The notes under the pieces were generated by a model. It was not told the DNA's origin, did not search any database, and saw nothing but the letters and a program-made list of their open reading frames with translations. Positions 23,086 to 29,967 of a DNA stretch of 29,967 bases are shown here, piece by piece. Source of the DNA: a virus. The translations under genes were made by a program, and so were the position numbers. Positions within the stretch are counted from its first letter, which is position 1. Each line of letters opens with the position of its first letter. The stretch is taken from positions 1 through 29,967 of the IMG/VR virus record IMGVR_UViG_3300022074_000250; one strand, 5' to 3'.

Positions 23086-24780
23086 TCAACCACCAGCTCC
23101 GCCTATTGACAGCCCGTTCACGTTCACTGAGTACGTGCTTATGTCGTTGCTTGTATGAGTGTATTTGCTAGTGTATTGGAAAACGAGCACCATCGTGTCC
23201 TCGGTCGACCCTGCTCCGTCAGCATGCTTCATCCAGACGAATCTTCCGAGCTCGACGTCACCAGACTCGTGCTCCACTATAGTCTCTATGTTACCTGAGG
23301 CGTTGACCAAACCGTACACCTTGTTCACCACTCTCTTCTGTATGACGTTCGAGGCATTCTTTATCGTGGCGACGCAGAAGGCCTCTGCCGCTTGGAATAT
23401 GTCTATTGTTGAGGAGTTGCCTGCGGTCCCGGTGTCGCCTACCGCTAACGCCAGTATATTGACTCCACCTATGTTGTTCGCATTCGTGCCATAGGCAGCG
23501 GCTGCACCTGAAGCGCTAGGTAGTTTAACCCTACCAGACACCTCTGTGACGGAGATAGTCTCGCTGGTGTAGAAGTTAGTGCCGTCTATATCTATTATCT
23601 TGTGAGTACCAGACTGTTCGTTGTTTACATCGGTTACGTCAAGCACACCAGTGCTCTCTCGCATCCTAGCGTGTGCGCTGTGTACGAATCCGGTGGCAGT
23701 GACGTTAGTCACATCGTCTATGGAGCCGGTGACGTCTAGGCTACCAGTGATATTGACCCCGCCTGTGGCAGTGGCCAACTTGGTATTGGAGTTGAACTTG
23801 AGATTAATTGCGCCGTCTGCGTCCAGATGTAGGTGAGCCGCTAGGCTACCGCTTCCATCCACGGTGGCAATGGTAGACTCCCCGTTTGCAGCTGAGGTGA
23901 TACTGAGCGTATCGTTTGATGAGGGGGTCATCACAATCGAGTCGTCGGTGATGACTGTAGTACCAATCGTGAAGTCAGTAGTCGCATCGATTGTAGCGGC
24001 TGTAATATCAGTCACGTTTATCGAGCCGCTGTTGATATCGACGTTGGTCATGGCTTGGTTATTGAAATCAATAGCACCGCTTGCTTGGAATGCCCCTATG
24101 TTAGTGGCAGTGAGTGTATCGGCTACTGTTACGTTACCATCTGCAATTTCTAGAGCAGTAGTCGCGTTAGTGCCAGTTATCACTAACCTATTAGCACTGG
24201 TGTCCCACTGCATCTTATCACCAGCGGTATCACCGTAGAAGATGACATCAACACCAGCGTCATCAACACCATACTCAAGTTGCTTAGCGACTAGGATTTT
24301 CTCCCCTCCGCTATTTGCTGTGTTGAATGTCAGGTATGCATTGTCCGCTTCCTCGATAACCAGTGCAGTCGCACTGTTGTCTAGCATCTTGATGGATGAA
24401 GCGGCACCAAATGTAAGAGCACCATCACCGCCTGCGCTCAGAGTCAGGTCACCGCTGATGTCAGCAGCACCGTTGATATCAAGGCCGGTTCCCACTATCG
24501 CAGCGAAAGAACCCGCTGCCACACTAGCCCCACCGATGACAGTCCCGTCTATCGCACCGCCGTTTATGTCGACCTTAGCAAAGACTACCGAGCCACTTCC
24601 GTGGGGAGTGATATTGATATCCTCGTTACCTGTTACGGTCGATATCGTCTGACCATCAATCTTGATGCTGTCGATGTCTATATGTCCGCTGTTGACGAGA
24701 AGGTTTCCGTTGCTCAGGGTGACGTTGCCACCATCGACCACCAGTCCCGTCTTGACATGGAAGTCTCTTGCTGTTGCCAT
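23086..24780 (-). CDS. Tail-fibre-like structural protein
   Basis: About 564 residues from ATG 24780 (AGGTGG about ten bases upstream; a GTG at 24789 is in frame). The N-terminus MATARDFHVKTGLVV matches the fibre at 18722-20782, indicating paralogy and a shared attachment site. The body is a run of beta-prone, Gly/Asp/Thr-rich repeats (AADISGDLTL, GSLDVTGSIDDVTNVTATG). The C-terminal about 150 residues are more complex (VYGLVNASGNIETIVEHESG, FVWMKHADGAG), likely a folded tip domain. Its TGA stop overlaps the start of the next fibre gene. Confidence 0.8.
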   Translation of the reverse strand: MATARDFHVKTGLVVDGGNVTLSNGNLLVNSGHIDIDSIKIDGQTISTVTGNEDINITPHGSGSVVFAKVDINGGAIDGTVIGGASVAAGSFAAIVGTGLDINGAADISGDLTLSAGGDGALTFGAASSIKMLDNSATALVIEEADNAYLTFNTANSGGEKILVAKQLEYGVDDAGVDVIFYGDTAGDKMQWDTSANRLVITGTNATTALEIADGNVTVADTLTATNIGAFQASGAIDFNNQAMTNVDINSGSINVTDITAATIDATTDFTIGTTVITDDSIVMTPSSNDTLSITSAANGESTIATVDGSGSLAAHLHLDADGAINLKFNSNTKLATATGGVNITGSLDVTGSIDDVTNVTATGFVHSAHARMRESTGVLDVTDVNNEQSGTHKIIDIDGTNFYTSETISVTEVSGRVKLPSASGAAAAYGTNANNIGGVNILALAVGDTGTAGNSSTIDIFQAAEAFCVATIKNASNVIQKRVVNKVYGLVNASGNIETIVEHESGDVELGRFVWMKHADGAGSTEDTMVLVFQYTSKYTHTSNDISTYSVNVNGLSIGGAGG

Positions 24781-24794
24781 TTTTGCCACCTATG

Positions 24795-27215
24795 TCATAT
24801 TGTTAGAGCCTGCCACGACACGCGCACGTCTATGTCTTTACTGTTGACCGTAGGGGTCACCTTCAATTGAATGTATTGGTTAGCACCGCTTCCGGTCTGC
24901 GAAGCTGAGTAGGTTCCCTGTTGTGTGGAGGAGGTAGTGACCACGCCATAGACCGACACGAAGACATCACCATCAGCTATATCCGAACCAGAGGCTGTTC
25001 CGGAATGAGTCATGACCATCTCAGCAGTCTCGTAGACCCCGTCGGTGTTGTTCTCCACGGACACGAGTAGCTTGGCTGCCTTGAACTCCTGCCTCTTGAA
25101 CAGGTTGATTGTGAGAGGGGTGCCTGTGGATGAGCTATCTGTGTCCACTGTGCCGTACCCGAATCCGAGCTCCTTGACTTGGAGGTCGGTCTGCGGGCTC
25201 GCTTGGTTGATTCCGACGAAGTTGTTTGTCGAGTCAGTCTTGATGAGGCTGGTATCCACCACTAAGTCAGTGGTGTTGACCGTGTCCAAGAACCCAGTTG
25301 CCCATCTGACCGTAGCACTACCGAAGTTCTTGCTACTATCAGCGCTTGGGAAGAGATGCTGGTTGAATGTCCAAGAGTCAGTGCTGTCTGTGAATACTAT
25401 GCTCTTGTCGGTGTCAGATGACTTGAGGATGATTCCGCCACCATCTACTGCCGCATCGTTGCCCTCAGAGCCACTGGGGGAGTGTGCTAGTTCGATGAGT
25501 TTGTCATCAACCGTCAGAGTAGTAGAATTGACAGTGGTCGTTGCACCATTCACGGTCAGTGTCCCTGTCACAATCAAATCCTGATTGACAGTCAGATTGC
25601 CTGCGGGACCGATGCTTGTGATTCCCGCTTGATTAGCGTCGAGGTTCAATACACCGCTAGATGCGGAAATACCCGTACCAGCCACTGCCGTGGCCAAGTC
25701 AGCAACGCTCTCCTTCTTTGAATTGTTGGAGTCATTGGCATCTATGAATGCTATGGAGTCAGCGGCGACGTCGATTGCCCCTGCTGACAGGTCATTGAGG
25801 CTGAACTGAGCATTGGCATCAGCCAATTGAACTGCCGATGTGCCGAACTTGAGCTTATCGCCATCGTCCTCATCCACCCATAGAGTGAAGGCTGTGCCGC
25901 CCGGATTGTCATCGACCTTTGTGAATTGGATGCCTGTTGGTTGCTTCAACAGAGCACCACCCATTATTATCGGCCCTCCCACATTCAACGTGTTAGTGCC
26001 TGTGGTGAAGCTCAAGTCGGTGTCGTTGGTGAACGCAGAGCTACCATCGCTCAGTTGTATGGCTCCTGCTGACCCGCTGGCTGATGTGGATGTTGTCGAG
26101 CTTGAGAATATCTTCACCCACGTAGAACCGCTGTAGATGAATATCGCACCGGAGGACGGTCCCACGTCACCAACGGTCGCACCTCCGTTACTCAGGCCAC
26201 TGGGGTCGAAGATGACCTTGTGGGTGCTAGTCTGTGCGTTGTTGACCACAACCATGTGACTCGGGGGAAACGTGCCCGAGGGCGTGATGTTTATGTCGCC
26301 GCTCGCTGGTGTTGCATTGAAGAAGTTAGGCCCATCGAACCTGAAGGTCTGCGCCGTGTTCAAGACGCTCAATTTGTTTGGTCCCAGCCTGTGGGTCCTC
26401 CTGCTGCCACCCTGCTTAGCACTGTAGTACATCACATGGTCGCCATCAGTGCCATCGGTACCGAAGCTGTAGGACTGCCACAGCGCACCGAAGTTGCTGG
26501 AGGACAGGCCACCTGACTCGTCCGCACCGAAGAGGTTGTCCAAGTCAGCAGCGGAGTCCACCCTGTTGCTCTGGTTGCCCACTGAGCCGGTCGTCATTGG
26601 GCTGAGGTATATCGGGGAGGGGCGAATGAAGGTCCTCAAGTCGAAGACCTCGGTCACCTCCAGATTCAAGTCCCCACCACTACCGTTGTGGACGCACTTA
26701 ACCACCGCTAGCACAGTGCTTTGCTTGGAGCCTAGGTCCAAACTACCGTTCTGCCCGCTTGGGTCACCTAGGAACGCCTCGGGTGTGACGGGGAAGCCGC
26801 TGGAGACAGCCGTACCTTGCTCTATCTGTATGTAGTTAGTGGACTCATTAGTACACACGTAGACTACTAACAAGCAGCTCTGACCACTTGTGAGAGCGCT
26901 AGTGGACCCTTCTATCGTGCTTTGCTGTAACGTGATTGTCGTGGTAGCGCCACCAGCTATATTGCCAAAGGGCACAATCATGCCATCCAACACAGCGTAC
27001 CCACCTCTCACCACAATCGAGTTGGTGCCATTGTCCGTAACCAGACCGGGAGTGGTCGCCTTGGCATTCCTGTTGCTGTCGCCAGTCGCCGTGTCCTCGT
27101 ACATCAGTATGCCATTACCGTGCACTCCCTCGTACACGTTAGTCAGGGACGGGGACAGCAGGAAGTCACCATCGGTGAGCTGTGTAGTGTGACCTGATTT
27201 AGCGCTCTCACCCAT
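24795..27215 (-). CDS. Large fibre or baseplate-associated structural protein
   Basis: 806 residues from ATG 27215, preceded by GAGGTGAGGTGAG. The first about 210 residues (SPSLTNVYEGVHGNG, YAVLDGMIVPFGN, FDLRTFIRPSPIYLSP) look like a folded baseplate-attachment domain. Residues 300-500 are beta-rich, followed by the shared TVNGATTTV...TLTVDDKLI module (about 546-620) and FGSATVRWATGFLDTVNTTDL, typical of marine phage fibres. The C-terminus ends in VRVSWQALTI. As the first of the four long fibre genes after the baseplate genes, it may link the fibres to the tail. Confidence 0.78.
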   Translation of the reverse strand: MGESAKSGHTTQLTDGDFLLSPSLTNVYEGVHGNGILMYEDTATGDSNRNAKATTPGLVTDNGTNSIVVRGGYAVLDGMIVPFGNIAGGATTTITLQQSTIEGSTSALTSGQSCLLVVYVCTNESTNYIQIEQGTAVSSGFPVTPEAFLGDPSGQNGSLDLGSKQSTVLAVVKCVHNGSGGDLNLEVTEVFDLRTFIRPSPIYLSPMTTGSVGNQSNRVDSAADLDNLFGADESGGLSSSNFGALWQSYSFGTDGTDGDHVMYYSAKQGGSRRTHRLGPNKLSVLNTAQTFRFDGPNFFNATPASGDINITPSGTFPPSHMVVVNNAQTSTHKVIFDPSGLSNGGATVGDVGPSSGAIFIYSGSTWVKIFSSSTTSTSASGSAGAIQLSDGSSAFTNDTDLSFTTGTNTLNVGGPIIMGGALLKQPTGIQFTKVDDNPGGTAFTLWVDEDDGDKLKFGTSAVQLADANAQFSLNDLSAGAIDVAADSIAFIDANDSNNSKKESVADLATAVAGTGISASSGVLNLDANQAGITSIGPAGNLTVNQDLIVTGTLTVNGATTTVNSTTLTVDDKLIELAHSPSGSEGNDAAVDGGGIILKSSDTDKSIVFTDSTDSWTFNQHLFPSADSSKNFGSATVRWATGFLDTVNTTDLVVDTSLIKTDSTNNFVGINQASPQTDLQVKELGFGYGTVDTDSSSTGTPLTINLFKRQEFKAAKLLVSVENNTDGVYETAEMVMTHSGTASGSDIADGDVFVSVYGVVTTSSTQQGTYSASQTGSGANQYIQLKVTPTVNSKDIDVRVSWQALTI
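25356..25580 (-). repeat. Fibre module shared with 21594-21842
   Basis: Codes for the TVNGATTTVNSTTLTVDD stretch and what follows in the large fibre gene; it pairs with the module in the gene at 20808-23084. Confidence 0.75.
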
Positions 27216-27219
27216 GCTC

Positions 27220-27564
27220 TCACCTCACCTCGACCAGTAGCTGGAATATAACCTCATTCGTGCTTGTTTTCAAAATAGGCCTGAATACGTGTCTGGATAT
27301 GGGTGTGAAATCCGATGTGCCCCTTAGCTGTATGTAGACCTCCTTGAGGGTCTCGTTGAATGAGTCAGAGGTGGATAGCTTGCCCTCCACGAGCAATGTT
27401 GAGTTGTCCATGATTCTGACTGTGGGCGTTATCGTGACCGCTGGCCTGCCCGCTGCACCATCCGATGGTGTGGCAGGGGTGCTGTCGAAACCTATGACCA
27501 TCTCGTTGATGTTGTCAGCGATGGTCTCTATCACTAGTCTCTTCAAGTGGTCGTTAGCTACCAT
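27220..27564 (-). CDS. Small tail/baseplate protein
   Basis: 114 residues, ATG 27564 overlapping the hub C-terminal gene's stop. It starts with a helix (NDHLKRLVIETIADNINEM), then beta-prone segments (RPAVTITPTVRIMDNSTLLVEGKL, EVYIQLRG) and ends with IFQLLVEVR. It is compact and has no catalytic motif. Position between hub and first fibre gene suggests a connector or small baseplate component; the family is not recognised. Confidence 0.62.
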   Translation of the reverse strand: MVANDHLKRLVIETIADNINEMVIGFDSTPATPSDGAAGRPAVTITPTVRIMDNSTLLVEGKLSTSDSFNETLKEVYIQLRGTSDFTPISRHVFRPILKTSTNEVIFQLLVEVR

Positions 27565-28264
27565 ACAGGGTCACCTCCGCTGTGTCACCGCTGTCCTTGC
27601 ACAGCCCTATGCTGCTTATGGTCCCGCTGATGCCTGTCACTGTAGCCGCCCCACCGAGTCTTCCCCTATCGCCGTTACGGCCTATGAGGAAGCCAGTGGA
27701 GTTACCCTCTATGACTGTGATGGTGGGGGTGACTATTATCTCCATGCTGCTGAAGAAGGAGAAGTTCTCCTCCTTTACCTGATTGGACTTGTCAGGCCTG
27801 TTGACCGAGGTAGTTGTTATGCTACCCTCCCTTATGTTCTGTAACACGCCCTCCAACCCAGTCTCCGCACTCAGGAAGACGAAGTCGCTCAGTCCGTTCA
27901 TGGTGTGCTTCACCTCAAGGACAGTCAGCCTCTTGCCCTCGTACTCCACGACGTCCCCCGGCCTCAGCTCCCAGCAGTTGGGATGCCCCTCGCTCTTTAT
28001 GGAGCCCGATAGCGTCGAATTGGCCCTGAGTATCTGTCTAGCTACCGTTCTCGCCCTGTTCATGTTGGTTATCGATGCGTCGAATATGGGGCTGGTGTTC
28101 TCGACTATGTCTATATCGTCCCTGCCCTGTTGCTTGCTCCTGTCGTCCATTGTGAATATGAGGTCCTCGTTCACGGCTATGGGTATGCCGCTGACCGTTA
28201 TCCTGTTCTCCACGTTCTCTATCGGGCTGGTGTCCTTGTTGCCGAACCTGACGTTGTACTCCAC
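27554..28264 (-). CDS. Tail hub C-terminal part (separate frame)
   Basis: 236 residues from GTG 28264. It opens with EYNVRFGNK...IENVENRITVSG and continues with LRPGDVVEYEGKRLTVLEVKHTMNG, which matches the late part of phage tail-hub (gpD/Mu gp44-type) proteins. The gene upstream ends in the matching earlier part (KFDRYGVLNYVPFNFAE), but in a different frame, with 46 bases of overlap. It is either the second half of one hub made by frameshift or re-initiation, or the result of a one-base loss. The C-terminal half adds a beta domain (about 160-236). Confidence 0.75.
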   Translation of the reverse strand: MEYNVRFGNKDTSPIENVENRITVSGIPIAVNEDLIFTMDDRSKQQGRDDIDIVENTSPIFDASITNMNRARTVARQILRANSTLSGSIKSEGHPNCWELRPGDVVEYEGKRLTVLEVKHTMNGLSDFVFLSAETGLEGVLQNIREGSITTTSVNRPDKSNQVKEENFSFFSSMEIIVTPTITVIEGNSTGFLIGRNGDRGRLGGAATVTGISGTISSIGLCKDSGDTAEVTLYGS

Positions 28265-28998
28265 GGCCTGCTGACCTCAGCGAAATTGAACGGCACGTAG
28301 TTCAGGACTCCATACCTGTCGAACTTGATGATTCTGTTATCGTGCCTAGATATGAATCTCAGGGCCGTGACTAGGTTCACCCCATTGAAGTCGGTTGCTA
28401 GGAAGGTAGTGCTGTGCTTCCTCCTGTTCACCCCCATCTTCGTGACGGTGGTGGATGAGCCTATGGTGACTGCGTTGAGGGCATCGTTCACCTCGTCAGA
28501 CACCTTCATAGCCAAGTCCGTGGTTCTGAATCCTATGTCTATGCCTTGAGCTACCCTCACCTCGGTGTCGTCGAAGCCAAGCTCTTTCAGGGTCAAGCCC
28601 CTCATGTTGCGCATATCCGCCCTTAACCCCGAGGCAGTGCTAGCGACAGTTCCGGTCATGACCCTCTTGCTCGTCTCGTCCTTGCCGTAGAGTAGCTTCG
28701 TGATGGAGTTCTTGCCCCTACCGGTAAATATGTCCGACTTCAGAGTGTGCCCATCTGTCTCGGTGTGTGTCAGTGTCAATGCCGACTCTGACTCGGATAT
28801 AGTGTACGTGCGCTCTGATGCGATGTCGTAGTTGTCAGCGTTCACTGCCTCTATGGTGACCCTCGACTTGCCGTTGCTCCTAGGCTCCACCTTGGCATAG
28901 TGGACCGCATTGTCCACGAACACCGGTTGCCTCACGTCATTCATCACAGTGGTTAGGGTCTCGTCGAACCTGCCCTTAGTCGATTGTATGAGTCCCAT
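28219..28998 (-). CDS. Tail hub N-terminal part
   Basis: 259 residues from ATG 28998, sharing an A with the previous stop (TGATG) and preceded by GGAGATGGTG. The body is mixed alpha/beta with GRGKNSITKLLYGKDE and ends in LRFISRHDNRIIKFDRYGVLNYVPF, the typical lead into the second half of a hub protein. After AEVSR the frame turns into low-quality sequence (PWSTTSGSATRTPAR) and stops, while the sense continues in the -1 frame in the next gene. Confidence 0.72.
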   Translation of the reverse strand: MGLIQSTKGRFDETLTTVMNDVRQPVFVDNAVHYAKVEPRSNGKSRVTIEAVNADNYDIASERTYTISESESALTLTHTETDGHTLKSDIFTGRGKNSITKLLYGKDETSKRVMTGTVASTASGLRADMRNMRGLTLKELGFDDTEVRVAQGIDIGFRTTDLAMKVSDEVNDALNAVTIGSSTTVTKMGVNRRKHSTTFLATDFNGVNLVTALRFISRHDNRIIKFDRYGVLNYVPFNFAEVSRPWSTTSGSATRTPAR

Positions 28999-29967
28999 CA
29001 AGCACCATCTCCGCTGTGGTCGGTCACACTGAAGGTGACATCGCCCTTGTGACCCTTGCCGTGCAGGGACTGGCTGAATCTGGGTTTGACTGAGAAGTCA
29101 GGTCGTTTGGCCTCGTCATCCGTATCGCTCTCCTGCCTTCTCCTAGGCGCATCGGAGCGATGGTGCTGCAAGGTGTTCTCGCTCATCACCACTCTCGATA
29201 CGGTAGTGTCAAGGGAGTTGCTGAAGCCTGTCACGGACGCACCGGGTAGCTTGGGGCCATGTGACGATGGGGTCTCCAAGGCCCCTGTGGGGTCCAACAC
29301 GAAGACCGGTAGGTATGGGCCGTTCGTGTCGGGCACTGCTCTCGATGCGGACAGGTTTGCAGTGGGTGCCCTACCGTTGGGCGTCTCGTACGTGAATAGG
29401 CCGTACTTGCCGCCGGACGTGGCGTGTAGGTAGTTCTGCAAGTGCTGTGGTGATGTGTTACTGAGGGAGTTGTGTATCCTGAATACCTCTACGTGATTTG
29501 CATCCAGCACCCTGATTGGCCTGAGCAGGAACTTGACTGTCGCATCCTCCTCGTTGTTCATCACAGTGTCAGTGTTGTAGTTTGTGGCATCCTGATACGG
29601 GTTGCTGGTGTCATTGCTTCCAGTCAGACTGTTGACTCCCCAACCAGTGTCGTCAAAGAGGCCTGAGTGACTCTTGGACTCTATGATGTATGAGCCCCCG
29701 TATGGCCTGAAGGAGCTAGTGTGTGAGTACCTGTGCACGCTACTAGGCATAGAGCCATTGTTGTACCTAGAGAAGTTCACACCAGTGTAGTCCACATCCG
29801 TCAGTGAGCCTTCTATCTGTAGTCCTCCCTGTAATACGACCCTCTGTCCCACGTTCCTGTCAGTGTGGAGACTATGAGCCTCGGTGTTGATTGCTATGTG
29901 GCTCTGCTCTACCCCCTCCACTACCTCGGCGTCTATGCCTATTCTGGGACTCGAGCGGGATATGGGG
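28998..29967 (-). CDS. Tail structural protein, 5' end outside the window
   Basis: The frame stays open to the right edge, so the start lies beyond base 29967. A GTG at 29921 is only an internal candidate. The visible 323 residues are polar with many Ser, Thr and His (SSVHRYSHTSSFRPYGGSY, LHATSGGKYGLFTYE) and end in an Arg/Asp-rich tail (RRRQESDTDDEAKRPDF). No enzyme motif. Position directly before the hub gene suggests a tail or baseplate structural role. Confidence 0.6.
   Translation of the reverse strand, partial: PISRSSPRIGIDAEVVEGVEQSHIAINTEAHSLHTDRNVGQRVVLQGGLQIEGSLTDVDYTGVNFSRYNNGSMPSSVHRYSHTSSFRPYGGSYIIESKSHSGLFDDTGWGVNSLTGSNDTSNPYQDATNYNTDTVMNNEEDATVKFLLRPIRVLDANHVEVFRIHNSLSNTSPQHLQNYLHATSGGKYGLFTYETPNGRAPTANLSASRAVPDTNGPYLPVFVLDPTGALETPSSHGPKLPGASVTGFSNSLDTTVSRVVMSENTLQHHRSDAPRRRQESDTDDEAKRPDFSVKPRFSQSLHGKGHKGDVTFSVTDHSGDGA

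Noticed and set aside
28219-28264. Classical -1 frameshift signal in the hub overlap
   Set aside because: No X_XXY_YYZ heptamer is found between the -1 frame's upstream stop and the first frame's stop, so a standard signal is not supported.
1-29967. Integrase, transposase, tRNA or attachment site
   Set aside because: No recombinase motif, inverted-repeat-bounded element or tRNA-like cloverleaf was noticed; the window reads as a lytic-type genome segment.

Overview
The window looks like about 30 kb of a head-tailed double-stranded DNA virus of a marine archaeon. The best match I can recall is the magrovirus type, proposed to infect Marine Group II Euryarchaeota (Poseidoniales). This rests on archaeal-type replication genes (RFC-like clamp loader, PCNA-like clamp, family B DNA polymerase, archaeo-eukaryotic primase with a PriL-type Fe-S domain, XPF/ERCC4 nuclease), a group II chaperonin, TATA-box promoters, and a tail/fibre module with fibre repeats typical of marine viruses. 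No integrase, tRNA, rRNA, CRISPR array or insertion sequence was seen.

Layout. Bases 1-832 hold the end of an upstream gene set. Bases 862-16353 are a tightly packed plus-strand replication and metabolism block, with stop/start overlaps of the ATGA or TGATG type at most junctions. Three near-identical TATA-containing modules (about 830, 7557 and 11525) cut it into three transcription units. Unit 1 is the clamp loader, a possible ssDNA-binding protein, a coiled-coil protein, a RecA-fold ATPase, the clamp and PolB. Unit 2 is a MazG-like protein, a membrane protein, Zn proteins, a Cas4-like nuclease, a primase and an ERCC4 nuclease. Unit 3 is a P-loop ATPase (possible helicase), a Zn protein, a DEDDy exonuclease, the chaperonin, a Zn protein and a C5 DNA methyltransferase. 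Bases 16350-17763 are a switch region with one minus-strand gene, a divergent intergenic region and a few tiny plus-strand ORFs. From 17764 to the right edge everything is minus strand: two small structural-type genes, four long fibre-like genes (687 to 24 codons apart in style but sharing modules), and tail/baseplate genes including a hub split across two frames. The last gene runs off the window.

How the genes work together. The plus-strand block encodes most of an archaeal replisome plus repair and processing nucleases, so the virus probably copies its own DNA with little host machinery. The chaperonin may fold virion or replication proteins. The minus-strand block makes the distal tail and the receptor-binding fibres.

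Strongest unexplained signals. (1) I could find no GATC and no CCWGG anywhere in the 29,967 bases, although CCSGG and many other palindromes occur. (2) The three promoter modules each embed the stop codon of the upstream gene and sit exactly 32 bases from an ATG, a geometry that implies leaderless mRNAs. (3) PolB has His for the first Asp of motif C and lacks the usual Asn and aromatic residue of Exo II, while a separate canonical proofreading-type exonuclease is encoded nearby. (4) The tail hub is split by a -1 frame change.
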